Positions 1-6,435 of a DNA stretch of 36,129 bases are shown here, one piece after another. Origin of the DNA: a virus. The stretch lies in IMG/VR virus record IMGVR_UViG_3300009008_000124, positions 1 through 36,129 of that record, one strand, 5' to 3'. A model generated the notes under the pieces. That model did not search any database. It saw nothing but the letters and a program-made list of their open reading frames with translations, and was not told the DNA's origin. The number at the start of each line of letters is the position of its first letter. Position 1 is the stretch's first letter. The position numbers and the translations under genes were made by a program.

Positions 1-76
1 TTTTTCTTTTTTTCTGTTTTTCTTTTTTTCTGTTTTTCTTTTTTTCTGTTTTTCTTTTTTTCTGTTTTTTTTTTTT
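1..76. repeat. Polypyrimidine tandem repeat (4 x 16 bp plus T-tract)
   Basis: Four exact copies of a 16-bp unit (T5-C-T7-CTG) fill positions 1-64 and are followed by T12 at 65-76. The array begins at the first base of the window, so its true length is unknown. Read on the minus strand, the direction of the neighbouring genes, it is a purine-rich A/G tract downstream of the endolysin gene. It has no spacers, so it is not a CRISPR array. It could be a genome-end or packaging-related tract, a slippage-prone element or an assembly-edge artefact; the sequence does not decide between these. Confidence 0.9.
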
Positions 77-236
77 GACGCCGCGCAAAATCTAGGCGAA
101 GATGTTTTCTGGAGGAAAAAAAACAATGCGACGAAAAAAGAAAAAAATTATTTTGTGGTGCGGAAACGCGAAAAGCGTAAAAGAAAATTTATCTGCGCTG
201 GAGAAAGAGAAAGGCGGTGATTTTTTTGTTTCTGAT
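77..236. other. Short region with no confident gene
   Basis: This A/T-homopolymer-rich stretch lies between the terminal repeat and the endolysin stop codon. On the plus strand a GGAGG at 110-114 precedes an ATG at 126 that opens a 71-codon frame running to 341, but the last third of that frame is antisense to the endolysin. No convincing rho-independent terminator for the leftward transcript is visible: the only short stem (CGCC/GGCG around 80-103) is not followed by a U-tract on the minus strand. Confidence 0.5.
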
Positions 237-878
237 TTAGATCCTAGCGAAGCCCTCAATTCTTCCATCACGCGAAAGGTCGTGTTCAAATCTCCGAACG
301 ACAGACGGAAAGCGCCCCACATTTCCCTCAACCGTTTTTAATATATCTGTGTTTGGATCGTAAGCCTCGACAAAACCAAGATGTCCCATCCAGTCACCTC
401 GCTTGCCCCTGTCCCAGCAAACCAAATCCCCTGGCTTGAGATTGCTTTTTGAAACAATCTCCTCCCCTGAAGCTATCACGTTTTTAAAAAGCTCTTTTGC
501 TCCAAGCGATCTAGCAAAAGGCACCTCAACCTCAAGCTCCTCTGCTGCGCGCTCGACGCACCAGCACACAAAAGCGGCACACCATGACACCCCCTTTGGC
601 TCGCTCTCCAAAAACAAAGCATCAACAAAGAGCCCCCTGTTGTTGCGCCCCTCTTCGCCCCTCCCAATAGACGCCACGGCGACACTTAGCGCGTTTTTTC
701 CGATGTCTGAACCTTCCACCTCTCGCCGTATGGAATCGAGCGTAAACGGCCCGCATAGCCCATCTACGTGGAGCCCGTGCGCCTCTTGCCAAAACTCCAC
801 CAGCACAACAAAATCCTCTTGTGTAATGTCGCTTCTCTGCCATGCCGCCGCATTATACTTAATTTTTTTTGTGTCCAT
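237..878 (-). CDS. Endolysin: peptidoglycan-binding-like N terminus plus CHAP domain
   Basis: This is a predicted peptidoglycan hydrolase that would cut the host wall at lysis. Residues about 20-52 resemble a peptidoglycan-binding repeat (FWQEAHGLHVDGLCGPFTL). Residues about 65-205 look like a CHAP amidase/endopeptidase: catalytic Cys in VSWCAAFVCW (about residue 100), His in MGHLGFVEA (about 166) and a downstream TVEGN segment that can supply the third polar residue. No signal peptide or membrane segment is seen, so it would need a holin for export. The ATG at 878 is preferred over the in-frame GTG at 881 because AGGGG lies 7 nt upstream of it; it overlaps the upstream stop as TGATG. The gene is the last of the leftward early operon, more than 18 kb away from the membrane lysis candidates at 18595-20115. 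Family-level assignment is good; the exact bond cleaved is not readable. Confidence 0.85.
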   Translation of the reverse strand: MDTKKIKYNAAAWQRSDITQEDFVVLVEFWQEAHGLHVDGLCGPFTLDSIRREVEGSDIGKNALSVAVASIGRGEEGRNNRGLFVDALFLESEPKGVSWCAAFVCWCVERAAEELEVEVPFARSLGAKELFKNVIASGEEIVSKSNLKPGDLVCWDRGKRGDWMGHLGFVEAYDPNTDILKTVEGNVGRFPSVVRRFEHDLSRDGRIEGFARI

Positions 879-1327
879 CACTGCACCCCTAACGGCTGTT
901 TTTGAAAAGCAAGCTGCTGGAGCTTTGTCCAGCCGTCAAACGAGTGCTCCGCTTGCTCAAGCGCGGATATAAACCTTTTTTGACGCTGCTCCTTACCTCC
1001 ACTGAGCGAAAAGCAAATGTGCCCAATAGCTTCCAAAAGATGATCAAAAACATCTTCCATGCCATCCTTCACAAACTCCGCTGTGGTGGTGTCCTGCGCC
1101 GTAGAGCTGGACTCTACGCTGTGGATCATCATTTTAAAGCCCTCGCGCTCCATGCTGCGCGAAGCCGTAGCCAAATAAATTGCGGCGTTGATTGCACCGT
1201 CCGACGTTCCGTCCTTTAGCTCATCCAGCGCCCCGCGAAAACACTCTGATACACTTGGCAACACGTTGGCCCCCTTTTCCGCGATAATCACTTTGTCAAA
1301 AACAAACCAATCGTCCATTTTCAGCAT
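878..1327 (-). CDS. Unknown protein between polymerase and endolysin
   Basis: I do not recognise this 149-residue protein. It is soluble and mostly helical-looking, with a central helix containing KDGMEDVFDHLLEAIGHI and a C-terminal Q/K-rich helix. Its 5' end overlaps the 3' end of the polymerase gene by 32 bp in another frame. A second in-frame ATG at 1318 has a better spaced AGGT (9 nt) than the first at 1327, so the protein may be 3 residues shorter. Its stop overlaps the endolysin ATG (TGATG), so the two are likely translationally coupled. Function is open. Confidence 0.75.
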   Translation of the reverse strand: MLKMDDWFVFDKVIIAEKGANVLPSVSECFRGALDELKDGTSDGAINAAIYLATASRSMEREGFKMMIHSVESSSTAQDTTTAEFVKDGMEDVFDHLLEAIGHICFSLSGGKEQRQKRFISALEQAEHSFDGWTKLQQLAFQKQPLGVQ

Positions 1328-3149
1328 ACCTGGGCACCGCGTTTTTCTCCCACCGCCTCATTGCGTGGTGCTCGGTGCTCACTTTCACATCGGGTAAAAA
1401 TTCCCTCATCCCTTCTACCATTAGCTGGCTGAGCCGCAACCCAACCTCGTGAACTCGCCCCACTTCGCAGCTTAGAAGAATTTCATCGTGAATAAAAGCG
1501 ACCACCCGCGAGCCGAATAAAACATCGCTTGGCTCGAAACATTGACGCACAACGAGAAACAAAGCGCGGCGTGCCCCATCGGCGGCCAAGCCTTGAAAAT
1601 AAGTGTTGCAACCGTCGCAAAAACCAACATCCCCGCGCACCCTTTCGCTTCTAAGTTGCGTGACTGCCATTTTTCTGTCTGCGTTAAGCGAATCACCGAT
1701 ATCTGAAAAATACCGCGCCATCTCGGGGTATGCTTGGAGCCATTTCTCTTTAAGCTCCTTTGCTCTATGTGGGGTCACATCTAGCCCGTAGGTTGTGCGG
1801 GCAAACTCGGAAAACCTCTCTGCGCCTAGCCCTCCCCCTAAGCCGAAATTCATGGCCTTGGAAAGCTGCCTAGCCTCCTTCACCGCTTTATCCCCATCGG
1901 CGTGCCTTTTCACAGCCTCATCATAGGATATCTCTAAAATCTCGCTGGCGGTTTGTAGGTGGAGATCTCTACCAGCGTTGATCGCGTCTGCCATATTACT
2001 TTGCCCTAGCTTATCCAAAAGCACCTGGGACAGTGAGCACAGCTCTAAAAAGCTGTAGTCGCAAGCAATAAATGCGTGTCCCTTTATCGGCACAAGGCAT
2101 TCGCGCACACCATTGCCCCTTGGTAAATTTTGGATGTTCGGTCCTCGTGCGCTTGTGCGCCCACTGGACACCAAAAAATATCGCGGATTCATCGGAACCT
2201 TTGTCGCTTTTTGCAGCAGCGGAACATAGGTGCTTAACATTTTCTGATCGTTTGAAATGTCGGCAAGCCGCTGAAGCGTGTCGTTGCCGCTCTCTCTCAG
2301 CGTGACCACATCTGTTTTTATAGCACCCTTCATTGTTGTGGGTGGCTCATTGTTGTACGCGCTTTCAACCTTTCTCCTGATCGCCGCCATATCCTTTGTG
2401 GGCTTGCCTTTGCGGTCTAGCTTGTAAACACCTTCACTCAAAAAAACGTCTATCGCGCTGTTCACTTTTTCCGATAAGCGATCATCCATTTCCTGCACGG
2501 CTTTTGGATCTGCGCGCACACCCCAAGAGCTGACAATGTGCAAGCTCCAATCGCTTTGCGTTTGTCTGGTGGCATCTGGTGAAATGACTTCAGCGTTTTG
2601 CATTTTGGAAAAAACACGCCACACATATTTTGCATCAAGGAGCGCATACTCTTTCGCGGCTTCTGGCCACTGCGCAAAGGGCACGTCCACCAGTGTGCCG
2701 AAGCGCAAGCGATAGCTGTCCTCTCCTTGTTTGTTTTCCACTTCCTCGCCCAGCCACCGCATCACGCAAGCATCGAGCCCGAAGCGTGGCGGCTTGCCGC
2801 TGTGCGGATCTAACTTAGACCAGCCGTTGGCGATGAATCGTAGGCGCTCAATAATCATGGTGTCGTGAATGCGCCCCTCTTCGTACGCTCGCCAAACGTC
2901 TGCAAGCATGTGCGGATGGTTCTGAACAATGCAGCCGTGGTCAAAACTCGCGTTGTGCCACACGCTGTGACCACCGCCGCGCAAATGCTCTTTGTAAAAC
3001 TCTATAAACTTTTTGGGTGTCCACAAATTGTTGTCTTCACCGTCAAACGATGTATAGCAAACGTCACGGGGGTTGATATTACCTTGTGTGATGAGAAAAG
3101 TCTCAGAGTCGGCGGCGATTAGGTTTTTAGTGCGCACGGGTGCCCTCAT
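1296..3149 (-). CDS. Family A DNA polymerase with 3'-5' exonuclease domain
   Basis: This is the phage replicative DNA polymerase. The N-terminal third is a DEDD exonuclease: D14 and E16 (AADSETF), D70 (HNASFD) and the Exo III motif Y168-x3-D172 (YALLDAKY). The polymerase domain shows the SSGRTSARGPNIQNLPRG motif (328-345), motif A DYSFLEL (364-370, Asp364 and Glu369), the O-helix R427/K431/F435 (RQLSKAMNFG) and motif C IHDE (553-556). At 617 residues it matches phage polymerases without the 5'-nuclease domain. The O-helix position corresponding to E. coli Pol I Tyr766 is Gly439 here, which is unusual. Spacing to the upstream SSB-like gene is about 58 nt and holds a strong hairpin. An alternative GTG five codons in (after AGGG) could be the true start. 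Confidence 0.95.
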   Translation of the reverse strand: MRAPVRTKNLIAADSETFLITQGNINPRDVCYTSFDGEDNNLWTPKKFIEFYKEHLRGGGHSVWHNASFDHGCIVQNHPHMLADVWRAYEEGRIHDTMIIERLRFIANGWSKLDPHSGKPPRFGLDACVMRWLGEEVENKQGEDSYRLRFGTLVDVPFAQWPEAAKEYALLDAKYVWRVFSKMQNAEVISPDATRQTQSDWSLHIVSSWGVRADPKAVQEMDDRLSEKVNSAIDVFLSEGVYKLDRKGKPTKDMAAIRRKVESAYNNEPPTTMKGAIKTDVVTLRESGNDTLQRLADISNDQKMLSTYVPLLQKATKVPMNPRYFLVSSGRTSARGPNIQNLPRGNGVRECLVPIKGHAFIACDYSFLELCSLSQVLLDKLGQSNMADAINAGRDLHLQTASEILEISYDEAVKRHADGDKAVKEARQLSKAMNFGLGGGLGAERFSEFARTTYGLDVTPHRAKELKEKWLQAYPEMARYFSDIGDSLNADRKMAVTQLRSERVRGDVGFCDGCNTYFQGLAADGARRALFLVVRQCFEPSDVLFGSRVVAFIHDEILLSCEVGRVHEVGLRLSQLMVEGMREFLPDVKVSTEHHAMRRWEKNAVPRYAENGRLVCF

Positions 3150-3160
3150 AGCGTTGATTA

Positions 3161-3187
3161 CCCCTACCCTCCGGGGGAGGATAGGGG
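3161..3187 (-). promoter_or_regulatory. Intergenic hairpin masking the polymerase ribosome binding site
   Basis: Two 12-nt arms (3161-3172 and 3176-3187) pair with one mismatch around a 3-nt loop. On the minus strand the downstream arm contains both purine-rich stretches that could act as Shine-Dalgarno sequence for the polymerase (GGAGGG at 3172-3167 and AGGGG ending at 3161, 17 and 11 nt before the ATG). No U-tract follows, so a terminator is unlikely. I infer a structure that lowers polymerase translation relative to the SSB-like gene upstream; an RNA processing site is the alternative. Confidence 0.6.
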
Positions 3188-3207
3188 CTTAAATTTTGGG
3201 TCGAAAA

Positions 3208-3762
3208 TTAGAAAGGAAGATCTGTTGCGCTGGTGGTATCGCCATCATCCACATACGCAACATCTGCGGCTGGAACGCTTTGCTTCTCGCCCACCCACTC
3301 TTTTTGCGAGTTGGAAAAGTAAACACGCGAATACTCTCTCCCACTGCCAACCGCCACGGCTTTTTTTGCAACGGCGTCAAAGGTTAGTCCCTTTGCTGGC
3401 TGGTTTTCCAGGGTGAGCGCATAAACGCGCTCTGGTGTGATGTCGTCGCTGCTTGCTTTGGGATTGAGCGCCAACCCAAAACCTTTCAGGTTGCCGAAAG
3501 TGATGTTTTCGTTCTGGCTCATGTCTTGCGTCCAGCTTACCCGATCTCCTTTTTCGATCTCTGGGTGTGTGGTTTCGAGGCAAGTTGTTTCAACGACGAA
3601 ATAAACGACGCCTGGGCGCGCTTTGCTTCGCACAAGCTCGATCTTGTCCACCTCCAAACGGAACTTTGCCGATCCGTTCGGCCCGTGGCCAATCTTCACC
3701 GTACTTCGTGGCGCACTGACATTCTTCATACCCGCAAAAAGTTCCACTCCAAATTCACTCAT
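3208..3762 (-). CDS. Probable single-stranded DNA-binding protein
   Basis: This 184-residue protein is beta-rich in its first 150 residues and ends in an acidic tail closing with TDLPF (preceded by DDGDT). Bacterial and phage SSBs use such an acidic D-x-P-F tip to recruit replication partners. No catalytic motif is seen. It lies between the helicase and the polymerase, has its own promoter (3819-3847) and a strong AAGGAG leader, all fitting a protein needed in large amounts at the fork. The fold itself is not recognisable by eye, so the SSB call rests on the tip and context. Confidence 0.6.
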   Translation of the reverse strand: MSEFGVELFAGMKNVSAPRSTVKIGHGPNGSAKFRLEVDKIELVRSKARPGVVYFVVETTCLETTHPEIEKGDRVSWTQDMSQNENITFGNLKGFGLALNPKASSDDITPERVYALTLENQPAKGLTFDAVAKKAVAVGSGREYSRVYFSNSQKEWVGEKQSVPAADVAYVDDGDTTSATDLPF

Positions 3763-3796
3763 TTTCTTACTCCTTTTTTCTTGGTTTCTTGTTTCC
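3763..3796 (-). promoter_or_regulatory. Reused 5' leader with AAGGAG, copy 1 (SSB-like gene)
   Basis: On the minus strand this reads as repeated GAAAC/CAAGAA blocks followed by AAGGAG and then a purine-rich TAAGAAA run to the ATG. Very similar leaders precede the genes starting at 9446, 10334 and 10713. Confidence 0.6.
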
Positions 3797-3818
3797 GTTG
3801 CCGCCTATCGGCCCCGAA

Positions 3819-3847
3819 AATATACGCTCAAATGCGTTTTTTTACAA
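3819..3847 (-). promoter_or_regulatory. Sigma70-like promoter for the SSB-like/polymerase genes
   Basis: On the minus strand TTGTAA (3847-3842) and TATATT (3824-3819) are separated by exactly 17 nt. The -35 lies in the last codons of the helicase gene and the -10 just after its stop. The predicted start would give a leader of about 50 nt including the AAGGAG. It matches consensus at 4/6 and 5/6 positions. Confidence 0.55.
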
Positions 3848-5573
3848 CCTCAGCGTTTATAAAATCTGCAAAAAGTAGCTTTTGTTTGTTGCCGCTGGAT
3901 TGCTCGATATATTGCGCATCACCGAACGCTTTTGACAACGCCTCCCTAAGAGCTGTTGTGTGTAGCAAGATGTCGCAAAATACGGTGTCGCTTTGTTGCC
4001 CCACACGATGACAACGCCCTAAAAGCTGCTCGAATGCTTGCCCACCGCTGGGCGGTTCTAAGATTATTTGCTTGTGCCATGCCTGGAGATTGCGCCCAGT
4101 TCCGAAAGCTCGAATCGACATTGCACAGGTTATCGCTTTTTTCGGCGGTTCATCTCCAGCTCCGAACGTCGGCAAAAACTCGCTTAGTTTTTCGCCAACC
4201 GCTTGTGTTTCAAACCACACGATAGCGGGATGTTGTTTTGCGATCCAAGTTTTCACAAAGTCAAAAATAAAATCGGAAACCCAAACGGGCTTTGTGGGTG
4301 GCTGCGGCTTGTCTTTCTCTGGCAACCATTCGAGCCATGCGCGGTGAATGGCTCTGTGCCCGCGTCCCGATCTAACTTCCGCGTCAATCTGGCGCGACAC
4401 CAGAAGCGGTGAATCGTATCCTGGGCCGCTGCGGTGCTTCAGCTCCGATCTAACTTGCCTGTTCCACTCTTGGCGTGCTGCAAGCCACTCCTCATCCACC
4501 ACCCCCTGGGGCCAGTCCCAAACGTAATAGAAACCAAGGGACACGTACCTTTTCGTGCGCCAGATATCCAAATCAGATCCAAGCTCGTCGCCGTCTGGCG
4601 TGATACCAGCGCCCACGCGCTCCATGGCGTGTTCAACGGATGGTGGGAGTTCTACATCTTTGATCGTTTTAAGAAGCAAACTGCATCCAAGCGATCCGGC
4701 CTTCGAAGCCACCACCCCTTGACACATGCGCATCCTCTTTTGGAGTGCTTCACGGCATTTCTGCACTTTTTCCGTCCAGCGCATATTCTCGCCCTCTTGC
4801 CATGAGCCGGCCTCTCCAGCCCATTCCACAAGCGGCCACATTGCCTTGAAGTGGGCATCCCAAGGCTGGCCCCCAACATCCACACACTCACTCCAGGCGG
4901 CTAGGTGGTGCACGTCCCGTGGCACTGGGCTCTTCTCGCGCAAGGCGCAAGCGGCGAGGTGCGCATAGTCGTTGATTGATTTTGAAGTCATGGTGCCGCT
5001 CAATGCAACAAACATCACATCTTGATTCTCTTGGATAAAGCGCATCATGCGCTTGGTTCGTGCGCTTGTGAAACTCTTTAGCTTGTGCGCTTCATCGCAA
5101 ACAATGATGATGTCTTTTGCATCGTAGCTTTCTTTTTCGCCTTCCTCCGAAGCCCAAAAACCATCGTTTCTTTTTGCAACAAGATTCGACAAAAACCGCT
5201 CCCCGTCTGGTCGGGAGAGTTTCGCGTAGCTCATTATTTTAGTTTTTCCGGTGATGTGGAAATGTTTTTTCAGATCGTCAAATTGCTCTTGGAGCTGCGG
5301 CACGGTTGAAGCTGGTGCCAGCACCAAAGCAAACTTTGCGCTGGCGACGGTTCCCGCAAGGCACGCAATGAAAGACTTGCCGTGCCCCACTCCTATGGGG
5401 AAGAAACCGCCCCTGCACTCCCTTATGGCGTGCAGAGCGGCTTCCTGTATGGGCCTAAGCTCCACGTTTCCCGAATCCGTTTTTAGCTCGTCGGTGAGCT
5501 GCCCGAAACGCAAAGCATGATAGTCCTCGCGTTTCAGTTTTATGATGCGATCTGTTTCCACCTTACTCTTCAT
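3828..5573 (-). CDS. SNF2-type superfamily 2 DNA helicase/translocase
   Basis: This 581-residue SF2 ATPase carries Walker A GVGHGKS (61-67), motif II DEAH (160-163), motif III SGT (192-194), motif V (about 486-497, RAFGTGRNLQ) and motif VI QLLGRCHRVGQ (516-526). The HRxGQ form of motif VI is characteristic of SNF2-like proteins. About 250 residues lie between the two RecA-like lobes, which is long and W-rich. It would act on duplex DNA at the phage fork or during recombination. Its ATG lies inside the 3' end of the 43-aa zinc-finger gene (11-bp overlap), implying coupled translation. Confidence 0.9.
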   Translation of the reverse strand: MKSKVETDRIIKLKREDYHALRFGQLTDELKTDSGNVELRPIQEAALHAIRECRGGFFPIGVGHGKSFIACLAGTVASAKFALVLAPASTVPQLQEQFDDLKKHFHITGKTKIMSYAKLSRPDGERFLSNLVAKRNDGFWASEEGEKESYDAKDIIIVCDEAHKLKSFTSARTKRMMRFIQENQDVMFVALSGTMTSKSINDYAHLAACALREKSPVPRDVHHLAAWSECVDVGGQPWDAHFKAMWPLVEWAGEAGSWQEGENMRWTEKVQKCREALQKRMRMCQGVVASKAGSLGCSLLLKTIKDVELPPSVEHAMERVGAGITPDGDELGSDLDIWRTKRYVSLGFYYVWDWPQGVVDEEWLAARQEWNRQVRSELKHRSGPGYDSPLLVSRQIDAEVRSGRGHRAIHRAWLEWLPEKDKPQPPTKPVWVSDFIFDFVKTWIAKQHPAIVWFETQAVGEKLSEFLPTFGAGDEPPKKAITCAMSIRAFGTGRNLQAWHKQIILEPPSGGQAFEQLLGRCHRVGQQSDTVFCDILLHTTALREALSKAFGDAQYIEQSSGNKQKLLFADFINAEVVKKRI

Positions 5574-5694
5574 CCTCTTCCTCTTCCTCTTCTTCGTCCT
5601 CTCGGCAATAGCAACCGCCCTCGCTCATGTGGTAGCGTTCGCCGCATACTTCACATCGCGTGTAATACGCGCCCCAGTCGTCTGGAACATTCAA
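5563..5694 (-). CDS. 43-aa zinc-finger peptide with acidic tail
   Basis: This small ORF starts at TTG (5694) and is normally missed. It has GGAGG 6 nt upstream, and the TTG overlaps the previous gene's TGA (TTGA). The product has a compact metal-binding pattern: C14-E-V-C17 and C28-Y-C30, with H22 between them. It finishes with a run of 12 Glu/Asp residues (31-43 apart from the first Arg). Its stop lies inside the start of the helicase gene, so three genes are chained by overlaps. A zinc-stabilised adaptor or DNA-mimic partner of the helicase is possible but unproven. Confidence 0.65.
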   Translation of the reverse strand: MNVPDDWGAYYTRCEVCGERYHMSEGGCYCREDEEEEEEEDEE

Positions 5695-6434
5695 TTCACA
5701 CCTCCAGGCAAAAGCTGCTCGATAAAGCTATGAACCTTTGCGTGACGCTGAATCGCATCCTGCGGGGCTCCCAGCTTCATGGCGTCTGTGAGCGCCATAT
5801 AAAGACGGTGAACGGTCATGGGCAGAAACTCCTCGTGTGATGGGTTTTCCCATTCCCGCGCAGCGCGGTTGGCTGCGTAGGTTCCGATCACCTTATCTCG
5901 CCAAAGAGCGCGGCCCAAAAGGTCATATCCAGCGTCCATCGAAAGGGGGATCTCCTTCATCTCTGCCATCTGCCTTGTCAACTTTCTGAAACTTTCTTCC
6001 GCGCCCGAAAGAGCGCATCGGATTGCGTGATCGATATCGCCCCACAGTTGCGAATGCTCGCCCGTATGCCTCCGCGCATACGTGGCAGAGTCGCCGCTGA
6101 ATGCAAGATTGTCGCACACAAAAACCTTGCCCCCAGCGCAAAAGCCAGCGCTTATTCCTTTGTCGTATGAGTTTCGTAAGCCAATGGATAGACCGTGCTC
6201 GTCGTCGCCTTGATCGTAGGTTAAGACGCCGAAAAATCGTTGACCGTTTTTGTTGCATCCGTAACTCTCGCTTACCAGCTCTGCCTTGAGGATCTCCGCA
6301 GACATTTCCTTGACCCGATTGACCAGCTCAAGGTGGCTTACTGGCGTATAGGTTCTCGTCTTCTCCGGTGGAGGATAAGACGCGATCTCCGCTAGTGATT
6401 TTTGTTTTGCACCTTTGTGTAAAATGAGTGTCAT
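5691..6434 (-). CDS. DUF932 / phage-plasmid-like protein
   Basis: Residues about 75-110 contain GLRNSYDKGISAGFCAGG and VFVCDNLAFSGD, the signature blocks of the DUF932 phage/plasmid-like family, whose biochemical role is not established. The true start is the internal ATG at 6434: AAGGAGC lies 8 nt upstream, whereas the longer frame to 6491 has no such site and overlaps the nuclease. That gives 247 residues, usual for the family. It sits between nuclease and helicase genes, which suggests a DNA-metabolism link. Confidence 0.8.
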   Translation of the reverse strand: MTLILHKGAKQKSLAEIASYPPPEKTRTYTPVSHLELVNRVKEMSAEILKAELVSESYGCNKNGQRFFGVLTYDQGDDEHGLSIGLRNSYDKGISAGFCAGGKVFVCDNLAFSGDSATYARRHTGEHSQLWGDIDHAIRCALSGAEESFRKLTRQMAEMKEIPLSMDAGYDLLGRALWRDKVIGTYAANRAAREWENPSHEEFLPMTVHRLYMALTDAMKLGAPQDAIQRHAKVHSFIEQLLPGGVN

Positions 6435-6435
6435 G

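Noticed and set aside
1-76. CRISPR array
   Set aside because: The units are directly adjacent with no spacers, and no cas genes are present; the Cas4-like nuclease is a common stand-alone phage protein.
102-341. Plus-strand frame with GGAGG and a Lys/Arg-rich start (ATG 102 or 126)
   Set aside because: The last third is antisense to the endolysin, the rest is A-rich low-complexity sequence, and no promoter is visible; kept only as a note.
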